In this document: positions 1-9,712 of the stretch, one piece after another
Layout: every line of letters starts with the position of its first letter
Numbering within the stretch: position 1 is the stretch's first letter
Source of the DNA: Chara braunii
Taxonomy: Eukaryota > Streptophyta > Charophyceae > Charales > Characeae
DNA: 31,404 nt
Reading direction: 5' to 3'
Assembly (NCBI GenBank): GCA_003427395.1
Contig: BFEA01000345.1
Span: 387,041 to 418,444, forward strand
The notes under the pieces: generated by a model
Database searches by the model: none
The model's input: only the letters and a program-made list of their open reading frames with translations
What the model was told of the DNA's origin: nothing
Made by a program: the position numbers and the translations under genes

Positions 1-44
<44 letters not shown>

Positions 45-59
45 ACTCACACACACACA
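1..59. repeat. (CA)n microsatellite
   Basis: An AC dinucleotide run with a few interruptions fills the left edge of the window, so its true length is unknown. It lies directly beside the hammerhead-bearing region. Confidence 0.95.
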
Positions 60-108
60 GTCACGCGACGTATAGATCCACCTTCGAGGGTGGATTTATT
101 TGCTCCAA

Positions 109-167
109 CCAAACTATTGAGGTCCAGCCTCCTGATGAGTCGGTGTGAGTCCGACGAAACAGTCTGG
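109..167 (+). ncRNA. Hammerhead ribozyme, type III, partly decayed
   Basis: Both core boxes are intact: CTGATGA at 132-138 and GAAA at 156-159. Stem II is a perfect 5-bp GTCGG/CCGAC (139-143/151-155) with a 7-nt loop. Stem I is GAGG/CCTC (119-122/128-131) with loop TCCAG. Stem III pairs 109-117 with 159-167 and closes the molecule, which makes it type III. Predicted cleavage follows T118 (ATT in place of the usual GTH). Stem III has two C-A mismatches (160/116 and 164/113); both would be C-G if a G had mutated to A. In known families this RNA cleaves its own backbone to give 2',3'-cyclic phosphate and 5'-OH ends. Activity here may be weak because the pair next to the cleavage site is lost. 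Confidence 0.8.
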
Positions 168-177
168 CGCAGTCACA

Positions 178-200
178 CCCGTTCGTCGAAAACGAACGGG
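178..200 (+). ncRNA. 9-bp perfect stem-loop beside the hammerhead
   Basis: Arms 178-186 and 192-200 pair perfectly around a 5-nt CGAAA loop, 10 nt after the hammerhead. It is probably part of the same folded transcript; no known family was recognised. Confidence 0.6.
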
Positions 201-365
201 CACTAGGTGCACCAAAAGAAGAACAACAAAAAAAGAAAAGAAGAAAAATAATCTAAACAGAATCTAAAAAGGAAAAATCTGATAAGAATCTAAACGAAAT
301 CAAAAGAAAAGAAAATCTAAAAGAACTTACTAAAAAAAAGGAAAACGGCTGCCCTTAAAAAGCGG

Positions 366-426
366 GCGCCTGTCAGGTGTACTGGGGTAAGAAGCCCCAG
401 TCACTTCGTATTGCACCACCTGGCGC
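366..426 (+). ncRNA. Compact multi-stem RNA fold, family unknown
   Basis: Three nested stems are visible: GCGCC 366-370 with GGCGC 422-426, AGGTG 375-379 with CACCT 417-421, and ACTGGGG 381-387 with CCCCAGT 395-401 (7 bp). A TGTC bulge and a 15-nt asymmetric internal loop separate them. I compared it mentally with twister and hammerhead and could not place the conserved bases of either. Confidence 0.5.
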
Positions 427-552
427 TTCAGTTTAGATAATTGTCTTTTTTTTTTTTTTTTTTTTTTTTCCCTTTCTTTTCCCGTCGGCTACAGCCAACG
501 GGCACATCAGGTCTCGTGGCTTTTCAGTCACGAGCAACCATCCCCCAAGGGC

Positions 553-725
553 ATGGTTCTACTAGCAAAGAGGATCGGATCGAATGCCTGAATCTGGACG
601 ATGCTACGGAGATGTGCAGGAAATCGAGATTGAACTACTTTTCTGCCTCTTTGTTTAAAACACATCCAGATTCAGGAGCTCGATCCTATCCCTTTTGCTA
701 GTGGGACCTCAGCCCTGAGGAACCA
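553..725 (+). repeat. Long rod-like inverted repeat with one side branch
   Basis: Arm 553-599 pairs with 665-725. ATGGTTC at 553 pairs with GAACCAT near 719, ACTAGCAAAG near 561 with the TTTGCTAGT block near 695, the GGATCGGATCGA block with TCGATCCTATCC, and CTGAATCTGGA with TCCAGATTCAG (665-675). A 6-bp hairpin (CCTCAG/CTGAGG, 707-720) projects from the right arm, and the loop is about 65 nt. Such rods are typical of viroid-like and retrozyme RNAs, but simple MITE-like foldbacks can also form them. The 86-codon reading frame across it is not a credible gene. Confidence 0.6.
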
Positions 726-735
726 TCGTCCTTTT

Positions 736-929
736 TTCTTTTTTTTTTTCTTTTTTTTTTCTTCAAAAAAATATAGAATTAAAATTTTAAAAAAAATTGG
801 ATCATTCATGCGTGTCATCCTTACGCAGAGGCTATGCTACCTTGCGCGACCGATCGCAGCCATGTGATCCTGATGATTGCACAGTCTGCTACGTTTACCT
901 TCAAGGCTGGCTCCTACTACGACTGTAGT
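736..929. other. Unassigned spacer
   Basis: An AT-rich run with poly-T and poly-A is followed by about 130 bp of mixed sequence leading into the left LTR. I see no gene. The expected continuation of the element 2 integrase, which should flank the left side of element 1, is not recognisable here. Confidence 0.4.
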
Positions 930-1193
930 AAGAGCAGCCCTCCTACTTGAAGTGTTGTGGGGCCTGGCCGACCACCCTTCAGTAGCACGACCGGTTCCCC
1001 CAGCCTGTGGTTCTGCCGGCCTCGCCCGTTCGAGGCGTCACAGACCCTGTTTACTGGTCGTGCCTTACCGGTTGGCTGCGCTACCCTGGTTTGGCAATCA
1101 TCTAACCGGGTAGGCCTCGGCACCGGCCAGTTGGCCTTCTGGTTCAGACCCCAACCTCGTAGGCCCAGACTTCCTATTCCTCCTGCATCGCGG

Positions 1194-1203
1194 CTATATA
1201 TCC
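1194..1203 (-). promoter_or_regulatory. TATA box of the left LTR
   Basis: The minus strand reads GGATATATAG, about 190 bp downstream of the bZIP-site array in the transcription direction. That is the normal U3 order of enhancer then TATA. The right LTR has the equivalent site at 10034-10043. Confidence 0.55.
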
Positions 1204-1401
1204 GGTGCACCCCTGTTTTTAGCCTACTAAGGCCCTTAATCGCGCGGCTTAGCAGCCGCGCGACTTCTTTTAGGTAGAATAAGTCTAGCCTTAGTCCTTC
1301 TACGACCATGCACCCTTGTGGCCTTGTCGGGGGCCGCGGATGACAGGTCATACCGCCGATTCCCACTGTTCCGATCGAACATCAATGGCATCACACGTCA
1401 A

Positions 1402-1473
1402 TGACGTCACGTGTCAACGACTTCATATGTCAGTGACGTCACATGTCAACACCGTCGTATGTTAATGACGTCA
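1402..1473 (-). promoter_or_regulatory. TGACGTCA (bZIP/CRE-type) site array, left LTR U3
   Basis: Perfect palindromic TGACGTCA sites lie at 1402-1409, 1434-1441 and 1466-1473, spaced exactly 32 bp. A CACGTG G-box overlaps the first one (1408-1413), and weaker relatives such as ACACGTCA sit between. Plant bZIP factors bind such elements. In LTR orientation the array sits upstream of the TATA box, so a role in transcribing the element is plausible inference. Confidence 0.6.
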
Positions 1474-1636
1474 TATGTCAACGACGTCGGACTTTAGGTT
1501 TCTTAGTTATTGGGTTGGTCTGAATAATCTTTGGCAACGTCAATCTCATCAAGTCTTTCAATCCAAGCAAGGGTCGGGCAGTGTCTGATCTTGAAAAACT
1601 CGAGCAGAAACCCTTACAGACGTTTTTGTCCCGACA

Positions 1637-1654
1637 GCCTTCCCCGCCCCCATT
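1637..1654 (-). other. Polypurine tract of element 1
   Basis: Directly inside the left LTR the minus strand is purine-rich (AATGGGGGCGGGGAAGGC), where plus-strand DNA priming is expected for an LTR element transcribed on the minus strand. Confidence 0.7.
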
Positions 1655-1801
1655 AAGCGACGTCCCCGTCGCTTACCATAAGCAGTATAAGGGAAAGTTT
1701 TTATAAGACCTCAGCAAACATATCATATAATCACAGTATATCCGGAATTAAACCAGATTTCATATACTTATACGTAATGAGCGACGTTCCCGTCGTTCAC
1801 C
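1654..1801. repeat. Pair of related AGCGACG hairpins
   Basis: A stem-loop with arms TAAGCGACG/CGTCGCTTA at about 1654-1675 recurs in similar form (GAGCGACG/CGTCGTTC) at about 1778-1800. Both lie between integrase and 3' LTR. Confidence 0.5.
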
Positions 1802-1872
1802 TTCCTTTCCTTTTATAATTTTCTAGACACTCTTTATGAAATACTCCGTGTAGACTCCATTACCATCAACGA

Positions 1873-1951
1873 GAAAGGCTTACTTTCAAGCCTTTAATAA
1901 ACAACAGGTTATTTTCAAGCCTTTAGCACAGAGGCTTACTTTCAAGCTTTA
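1873..1951. repeat. Three-copy AAGGCTT/AAGCCTT direct and inverted repeat
   Basis: The phrase AGGCTTACTTTCAAGCCTTTA occurs three times with changes. Each copy can form a short hairpin because AAGGCTT is the inverse complement of AAGCCTT. It lies in the non-coding 3' part of element 1. Confidence 0.55.
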
Positions 1952-2114
1952 TGATTCTTTCGAACTTTCCTTCGAAAGCACTTTCATTCAATCACGAGTT
2001 GGAATGGTGTCAGAAATAACCTCTGGCAGGTCTTTCCGCGGAATCTGGAATCCACTATTGGCTTTACCCAACATCATCCCATTGGCTGCCACTCATACTC
2101 TCTTCTTGTCTCTC

Positions 2115-2320
2115 ATAGATGGGTCAGGCTTATCCCCCCGATGGGACTCTCTTCAGGCTATAACCCCCTGTCTAGGTCTCGTCAGGCTTAACCCCCCCCG
2201 GGTCTTTCATCCGTACAGCACGCACTGCCAGGAATTTAACCTGGGTCTCTCATATTTATGGGGATGCATTCCTAACACCTCAGCATGTCTCTCGCTGCCA
2301 GGAGTTTAACCCGGGTTCCC
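2115..2320. repeat. Diverged C-rich direct repeats
   Basis: Variants of CAGGCTTAACCCCC and CCAGGAATTTAACCTGGGT, with GTCTCTC between them, recur about five times. They seem to be a degenerate tandem array in the 3' non-coding part of element 1. Confidence 0.45.
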
Positions 2321-3489
2321 TACGAAACACAAGGATACTCACACTATACTACAGCACGTGCCGACACCATCCCAAAGAGAAATCATCCTTCCAAGAGTCC
2401 CTGTCCAGTCCGGTTAATTCCCGAACCAACTTAATTATCATGCATGACTTATCTCCTACATGCCTTGTGAATGCGTCGAGGAGTGGTGTAATCCATAGAG
2501 GATAACATATCGACGTCCCCGCCTTAGACTCGAGCCTCACCACTTTCCCTCCGATTCCAGTGTCATACATCCGTTAGTACCCTACCTGCAAGGTTGAACT
2601 ATCCCTCCCTTATGACCCAAGCTGATCAGACCCGGCCATAAAGTCGAGGCGACCCCATTCACCACAAAAGAAAAGGTGATCAATTTTTCCCTCATGGCGA
2701 GCGATAATCGTCAGCCTCACAAGCAAGGTTCCAACAAATATATTCCCACCTTCCTCCCTTTCAACGATAGTGTAGCCACTCTCCTCGAAAGGAAAGACGA
2801 CAACATTCCGCTATGGACCAGGAACAAAGTTCCGGCGCAGGCCTCACCACCGTCTACGGGGCTCACAAGATTAGGATTCCTCATTGCATGACAATTGAAA
2901 CAATGCCAAGTCGTAAGGCATGACGAGCAATTGAATCACATGTCCGATGAATAACATGTGTTAATCCAGCCAGACATATGACCCAAGTACACATCATCTC
3001 GTTAGACATGCTCTCACATAAATCTCACATTCATAACCACATATACAGAGTCCCATAAGAATTCCAGGTTTTTTCAGTCCTTCACATATGTGATGAATAC
3101 TTTAACAATATAAGTATTCATCAGCTATTCCACAATACGTTTCTTGCAATGAACATCCAATCATGATAAGAATCTCACAAAGTCCTTTGGTATCACTCTT
3201 TTATTTTACAACCAGTATCCAATACCTCTTATGCATAGAGACAGTTGTGAGAAAAATATCATAGTCATTTTACAATTGTCTGTGGCAGTAAGGCACAAAT
3301 CCATTATTACAAAACAACAGGAGTCACAATCTCATTGATAATCTTTCAATCTCACTACTTTTATTAGCAGTTTACAATTTCCTTGGCTAGCCTAAGACAA
3401 AAGTCAGAACCAACTGAACTACAATACAAAAGCAAGAAAGTTACCAAAATTGATGCCGCCGATCTCATTTTTCTTTCTACCAAAAGTTT
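2321..3489. other. Non-coding 3' region of element 1
   Basis: About 1.2 kb between the repeats and the end of integrase holds no open frame with recognisable protein content on either strand. No envelope-like gene was seen. Together with the repeats this makes a 1.8-kb region between pol and the 3' LTR, long for a gypsy element. Confidence 0.5.
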
Positions 3490-3492
3490 TCA

Positions 3493-6400
3493 TCAAACTC
3501 TTGGAATGAACTTTCGTAGACGTGCACCTGATACCCAATTCCTACTTCGAGATTCATCCAACTCCTCTACTTCATATGCCCCATGTTCTGTTTTCCCAGT
3601 GATCCGATATGGTCCTAGCCACCGCCTGTCTAGTTTTCTGGACCACTGTTTTTCTAGCGACATATCATACAACAAGACGATGTCTCCAACTTCCAACGAC
3701 TCTTTTCGTACACGTGGCCTCTTGTCCCAGCTTTCCTTGTCAGCGTGTCTGCTTTCAGAAGTAGAGACAGACGCATCCTCAATCCGTTCTTCAGTCGCCA
3801 TGATATGTCTTGCCCTCAATTCCAATAACTCTTCCATCGAAAGTTTCGTTTCCACGTCCTGTTTTTGCCAAGTGGTCAGGAAACTCTCAATTGGAAAAGT
3901 CGCATGCCGTCCAAACCATAATGTGACGGGAGCATACCCGGTTGTTCGTTTGATGGTAACATTCTCAACAAAAAAGGTTGCCCTCAAATAAATTGGTCAT
4001 CTTGATGGTTCCCCCTTGTATCATTTAGCCAACAAGTTAGACAAGGTGGCATGTCCTCGTTCCACGGGTGCATTGGCCTGGGGATGCGCTCTCGTCGTAT
4101 AACTGAAGCTCACTCCAAGTCTCTTCAAAAACGTTTGCACCTCCTTTGCTCGAAACTTGCCTCCTCGATCCATAACAATCTCTTGAATAAATGGATAACG
4201 GAGGTAATACTCCTCAATGCACTCTGCCAAGACTGACCCAGTACGTTCGCGAATGGCATGACCATCAACGAACCCAGTCAAATTATCCCTAGCATCGAAG
4301 ATATACCTGTACCCATTTATCCCAGGTGGCATTACCAGGAGATCCAAATGCACCATCACGCCCGGTTCTGCCACATAACGTGGATTTAGGGGCTCAAGGT
4401 AGCGGATATTAGACCCTTGTTGGCAAGGTAAACAAGATTTACAGAAGTCAATCACCATCTTGCTCATCACTTTCCATAAATAAAGACGTTGGATTTTGTT
4501 CAGAGTTACTCGCGCAGATCTGTGCCCGCCGGCCACTCCATCATGCAGAGCAGCAATCACATCCAACTGTCTGGAGGTTCCGCATACCACTCTCTTAGGG
4601 ACACCATCAGCAGCTTTCTTGAAAAGGTGACCATCACGAACAATGAACCCTTTGCTCTTCTTCATCATAATCGGATCAACCTCACTCTCGTCCAATTCCC
4701 CATTCAACCACATGTCTATCTTTTTGTACTCCCCTTCGTACTCCTTCTCCTTAAACGCCTCCTTAATCTCACTGCCTCCTTCTTCCGTGGTCATTAACCG
4801 CGGGCGATCTTCATGAAGTAACAAGTTCATGATGAATGACACCCTTCCAATGGTCTGAAAAGCGTCATCAGACTGTCTATAGCCTTGTTCAATCGTCAGC
4901 GGATCAAGCATTAGGTCGATGTCATCAGTCAAAGTCAGCCTCATCATTTCCTCTACGGTCTGCTGGCCCCATGGATCCTCTTCGATGAAAGGTTCCTCCA
5001 CCACGAGTTCTGGACGTACCTCGTGAAAGGTAAGAGCATTCCATATCGATTTCCCATGCCGAGTGACCGCATCTGTCAGGTAGGCAAGATAGTTAATACT
5101 CAATTGTGACTCCTCTTCTTTCAAAAAGGCATCGACCGGAACTGATTTTTCTGCCTGATCCGACTCTGGATCCCATTCAACCCGGCTTAGCCCATCAGCG
5201 CGATTCTGACTCCCCGAAATCCGTTCGATTTCAAAGTCAAATATCCAAATATAATTCAACCATCGTGCAATGGTGGGATCAGCAGGTGAATAATTCCTTA
5301 AGGACTGAGCCAATGCAGTCGGATCCACCCGCAGGATGAAGCGTCTACCGAACACATAATTTCGAAAAATACGGAAACGGTGAAGCACGGCCAAAGTTTC
5401 GTTTTCGAACTTCAGAGTCCTGCTCTCAAATCTGAGAGGTCTTTCCTACCCCTCACCATCCTTCTGAATTAAGACCCCTCCTAAGGTCGTGGGCTCCGCA
5501 TCACTCTCAATAACAAAAGGACGTTTTTCATCATCGTCGCAAAAAGGAACTCCAAGGATCAATCCGCCCTCCCGGAACTCAGTCTTTATATCCGCCACAG
5601 CCGCTTGCTGCTTCGGACCCCATTCCCATTTTTGGCCTTTGCGCACAAGCTTTCGCAAGTGCTCCACTCTGGCGGCAAACCTGCGGATGAAAATGCGTCA
5701 AAATCCACAGGTTCCAAGGGAACTTCGCACATTTGTGATCAACTTGAAAGGGGTCGGTCATTCCAAGATTTTATTAGTCTTCTTCGCATCCGGCTGGGGA
5801 CCTTTCTCGTCGCAAAGAAATCTCAGGATCACTGCTCTCTTCATACAATGTTGAGACTTAATCCCACTAGCTGTGAGATTAAACTCCTTCAACCTCTTAA
5901 GAACTTTCACCACATCATTGATATGCTCCCAGATAAAGCGGCGAATGCCCGGCAACACCTCCGCCAGGTCTTTCGTTCGAGGCCCTGGAATAGCCAAGTC
6001 ATCAATATACGGCGAAGTTATGTCTGGACAATAAGGTTGCATAACCCTCGTCATATATCTCTAAACAATAGCAACGACATTTGTCCACCCCTGCGGCGCC
6101 ACACACATATGGATCAACCCGCGAGGAGTGTGCATTGCCATCTTGGGCCGATCCGCAGTGTAAATGGGAAATTGATCATACCGGGAATATAAATCGATCA
6201 GGGTGATGATAGACCTCCCTGCACAAGACTCCGACAGTAGGTCCGCATGTGGGAGTCCACCTGCATCTCCCACTATCACCGAATTCAGCTTCTGAAGGTC
6301 CTGAATCCATCGCAGAGTACCATTCGGTTTGATGAAACAGAACCATGGAGATGCATACGGCCCGTAAGAATAATCTGCAACCTTTGTCCGGATCTTTCCA

Positions 6401-6720
6401 TCGAAATATGCGACCACTTTACGGTGATCCTCCGGATTCGGATAACGTGGCCCTCTTACATTCCATGGCTCGTGTGGTACAGTATGAACTCTGATCATCG
6501 GGATTTTATCGACATCCAGCCTTCCTCGCTCATCATCATCAAACGCATAGGAAAGATGTTCCCCCCTCAATATATCGATGATATACCATTTTTCTTGCTC
6601 AGTAAGGAGGTCCTCCTCCCCAATGATCATGCTTTCCACTCTTTCTTTAGTTAATCGACATGGCCCTTTTTCACCTCTCTCTTTCATTCCACTGACCCAC
6701 TTCCGCTCCTCACAATAATA
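3493..6720 (-). pseudogene. Element 1 pol: reverse transcriptase, RNase H, integrase (broken)
   Basis: All pieces lie in one frame. RT comes first: FIKPNG near 6340, motif A as IDLYSRYDQF, motif B as PQGWTN, then YIDDL near 6005. RNase H follows (IESDAEPTTLGGVL near 5500) and ends in NRADGLSR. Integrase has the zinc-binding HDGVAGGH and CKSCLPC pairs (4420-4580), a D-D-E core with HLDLLV, VMDRGGKF and PVERGH all present, and a C-terminal WLGPYRI module near 3620. Stops interrupt it at 6061, 5758, 5698, 5446, 4021 and 3997. Those at 5758, 5698, 4021 and 3997 are TGA where Trp is expected; 6061 is TAG where Gln is likely. RNase H also has an apparent in-frame loss just after the stop at 5446. 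It copies RNA to DNA and integrates it in intact relatives; here it is dead. Confidence 0.9.
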
Positions 6721-6745
6721 GACTTCCTCCGCTTCGCCTTCACAC

Positions 6746-7510
6746 CTACTTTCTTGTACTTACGTTTGGCGTCGGTGTCAAGCCTGCGTCCTCTAAAAAA
6801 GGACCCTGTCGAGTGGAGGGCAATTCCTGACCTTCTCCCTTATTCCCCTCCGACGGGGAGTAAACAAGGCGCATAGTTCCTGCCTTTCCTGTGTCCGTGA
6901 TGATCTCTGTCAAGGTTTGTACCACATTTGGATGAATTGTTGTGTGCGTCGACACAAAATCGATTGTCTGCCCAATATCAGGTAGAGTCAGCGAGAACTC
7001 ATGAGGATTCGACTCCTCTCCTAGTGATTCCTTCTCCCGTCTCAACTTCTCTGACTCCGGGAAGGTATACGATTCCGGGTTCAGCCGGTTCCGCGAGCAA
7101 TAGGGTCCAGCGTTCGCACACTTGACTACTTCGTAATAACCACAGACAGGATCGCAAAGGATCACAAACATGTTCCCATCATGCTTGTTAATGATGATGC
7201 TCTCCGATCGACATAGGAATGCCCTTCCCAGAAGCACCTCGTGTTCCACTCTAGGTAACACGTAGAAATAAGAGCGGACTTTGACCTTTCCGACCGTGAC
7301 GAGAACGCAATTGGCTGTCCCGCAGAATGGGATCAATCCGCTAGCGCCCGCCAAAAACTCATAGTCATCTCGGTTGATCTTCAACCCAGCTTCGATGGCA
7401 TGGCGCTCATGAATGATATTGATCTCGACTTCATCATCCACAAGTGTCGAATACTCCTGCTGTCCAATTTGGACCTTCATATGGTCGGTTGACACACTTC
7501 GCCAATCCAT
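6746..7510 (-). pseudogene. Element 1 aspartic protease region
   Basis: A retropepsin-like domain is visible. The active-site segment reads LVDDEVEINII, where D-[ST]-G-A is usual in the family; the following hydrophobic pattern and VLLGRAFL, matching the second conserved (I/L)LGR block, fit the fold. The Gly after the active Asp pair is replaced by Glu, so activity is doubtful. The tail from about 7100 is Ser/Thr/Glu-rich linker leading to RT. It stays in the gag frame and ends in a stop at 6746. RT resumes in another frame near 6720, either from a programmed shift in the ancestor or from later damage. Confidence 0.75.
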
Positions 7511-9559
7511 CTTCGTCCCAGGCGGCGACCAGTTAGCCTCGGGCGGAATGACTTAGCCGAGCTTAACAGTCATGACTCTCTTGCGAGTCATCCGCTGTTT
7601 AAACTTTTCTCGAATCTTCGACGATACCGCCAAAATTTCCTTCAGCGTGACCAAGTCGTGCTGACTTTCCAGAATCTTATCGACGAGTCGCTCGATATCG
7701 ACCCCCTGCTCCACGGGGATCGAGTAAATATTTTTCTTCTTTCACGGTTCTTCCTCGCTTGCTTCGGCCTTCCCTTTCTCCGGCTCCCTTTCCAATGCAC
7801 GACGACGAGCCCGTTCTTCCTTTTCGGCCCGCAACTTCTCATCCTCATTATCCTCATCGTTCTCACTAATGGGGATAGACTCTTCTTCCACTGCCTTTTC
7901 AGACTCTCTTTCCTTCTGAAGCTGCTCGTTTTATCGCCGCATCCGAGTCTGGACGGCTACAATTAGAGCACTCCTCTTTAGCACAGGCCTAGGTCGCATC
8001 ATGCTTACCATTGGCCCAGTTTGTGATGCTTCTCTCGGAGCAGACGTCCCTGCTTGGCCAGACGCATCTTCCCTTTTATCACCCCATTCGCCGAAGAGAA
8101 AGACATTCGGCAATCCAGGTCAGACTTCCTCCATGTCCACGCAAAGTCGGATGATAGAGTTCCGGCATCGGGTAAGCCGCCTTGTGATGGTTTGCGCTCG
8201 TTCCACCACTTGTTCCCTAAACCCTTCTGGTTCCGCCGGCGAGTCGTCAATATGTAACGACGCCATGGCCTCCTCGACCTCGGCCAACCACGCTTCTTCG
8301 GAAGAAGCAATCCGGGACGTCGTCGGCAGCGAACGACCCATTCGGCGAAACGCTTGCTTCCTCATACCCCCTTCAATGTTGGGGTCGATCATGTTCCCTT
8401 CGTAATCAAAGACTTCACCACATATGGTGGTGAAGACCATCCCTTCCTTCTCATCTTTTGAAAGGAGTTGGCAAAATCGCATAATATGGCCCTTCCCCGC
8501 GCAATAGTTACGTGGCTTCCTGCTGCCACGCCCAACGGTCTCGTTGTCCGTTCTCACGGCCTAGACCGCGGCCTCTTCCATCTTGCGGTTGGAACTGCCC
8601 TTGATCTTGGGAACTTTGTCCTGACGAACCACCGCCAGCAAGCCATTCCCTCCTTGATTATTTTGTCCACCGTTCTTCCCCTGTTTACGTGAAGTCCCCT
8701 GTCCGCCTCAAATTTGATTCAAGACCTTCCTCTCCGCCTTTGTCAACTTACGAGGCGGCTCCTTTTCCTCCTCGCTCTCACTGTTGCTTTCTTCTTCTAT
8801 TGACTCTTTTCCCTTCCTCTTACTTTTTTTCTCGTTGGCCATCATGACTTGAAACTTCAGTCTTTCCTCCTTCATGCCTTCCATCATTTCTCTCATGCAG
8901 GTCAAAGTTTTGTAAATCCCACCGTCCTTCACCTCTCCCAACTTCACCTTTTCCCGTTCCTCTTTTTTCTGCCTCAACAGCCGGTAGAGGATATCGTCGA
9001 ACTTCCCCACCAGCGCATTTTGCCGGACCTTAGTCCAGTTATACCTCCCTTGCATCCCTTCAACCAACTTCGACTGTTCGACGTCGTTGAAGTTGTCAAG
9101 GAAGATGAGGCAGCGATCTTTGTCGGACAGATCCGGGATTAGGCGAGCCACACGCTCGAATTCCAATAAAAATTGTTTGGTAGTACCAACCTTTTTACGA
9201 TCCACCGCCCTCAAATCCTGTAGGTCGAGCAACCAATCTCTGAGCTGGTACTTCTCTAACAACCGCGCCTTAAAATCTGACCAATCACGAGAGATCCACA
9301 CCAGCTCATCGATCTCGTCTCGGTACCCCACCTGGCAGTACCTTTTAACCATGCGAAGCATCTTCTCATCTGTCCATTCGTTGCTATATCCCAATTGCTC
9401 GAACTTGTCTGCCAAAGAAGAGGCATGATTTCTGTCGAACAACGGAACATCAATCTTAGGGTAGGGCTCCCACTGCGACTGTCGGATGACCCGTGCCAGT
9501 TCTTGAATGTCGTTCCTCCCATCGTCAACGTTGTCGCGACGTCCTGCGGCACCGTCCAT
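7511..9559 (-). pseudogene. Element 1 gag with degenerate zinc knuckle (broken)
   Basis: The start at 9559 gives a capsid-like part (about residues 25-200) with a retrotransposon-gag pattern including FLLEFERVARLIP, then a highly charged Lys/Glu tail. After stops at 8708 and about 8567 the same frame holds a CCHC-type knuckle near 8500, read as NYCAGKGHIMRFC. The first Cys of that knuckle is Arg. Further stops lie at 8120, 7931, in the 7740s and in the 7550s. A charged, Arg-rich coiled segment (7640-7930) precedes the protease. Gag normally packages the element RNA in virus-like particles; this copy cannot make a full protein. Confidence 0.75.
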
Positions 9560-9712
9560 CTAGAGACAAAAACATAAACCGAAACATTTAGTCTAGGGGC
9601 TTCGTGTCATATATTACGGCTTCTTCCTTGCAATTGTAGAAGTTCAGAGATTGCTAGACTTTTTTCTTAGACAACCACTACGACATAATTTTTTCCTTAC
9701 TCCATTCTCGAG
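9560..9712 (-). other. Leader of element 1 between 5' LTR and gag
   Basis: About 150 bp separate the gag start from the LTR. The primer-binding site should lie beside 9712. The minus strand there reads CTCGAGAATGGAGTAAGG, with a TGG eight bases in; I could not match it to a known tRNA 3' end. Confidence 0.5.

Larger units (their letters stand above)
62..735 (+). mobile_element. Candidate hammerhead-bearing non-autonomous retroelement (retrozyme-like), decayed
   Basis: The stretch has no convincing protein gene but carries a hammerhead motif followed by at least five foldbacks: stems 178-186/192-200, 366-426, 481-502, 513-534 and the long arm pair 553-725. They are separated by an A/G-rich tract (213-350) and poly-T tracts (447-470 and about 731-762). 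Plant retrozymes are non-autonomous LTR retroelements whose type III hammerheads produce circular RNAs; this layout recalls them. I see no second hammerhead copy, no flanking LTR pair and no target duplication in the window, so the element class and borders are inference. It could also be a fragment cut off by the window edge. Confidence 0.4.
930..1636 (-). repeat. 3' LTR of element 1
   Basis: From about 941 it aligns with 9781-10442, ending in the same TGTCCCGACA terminus. It has one more TGACGTCA unit than the right LTR and a perfect GC-rich palindrome (1241-1249/1254-1262) that is deleted in the right copy. The stretch 873-940 does not align clearly with 9713-9780, so this LTR is truncated or strongly diverged at its outer end. 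Open frames inside it are shared with the other LTR and are chance. Confidence 0.85.

Noticed and set aside
366-426. Twister ribozyme
   Set aside because: The stems are real but I could not place the conserved twister bases.
441-701. 86-codon plus-strand frame starting with poly-Phe
   Set aside because: The start is a poly-T tract and the rest is the rod-like inverted repeat; no protein similarity.
917-1366. 149-codon minus-strand frame
   Set aside because: It lies inside the LTR and is mirrored by a frame at 9697-10173 with indels; no domain is recognisable.
1402-1473. CRISPR-like array from regularly spaced repeats
   Set aside because: Only three 8-bp palindromes in a eukaryotic LTR; a transcription-factor site array fits.
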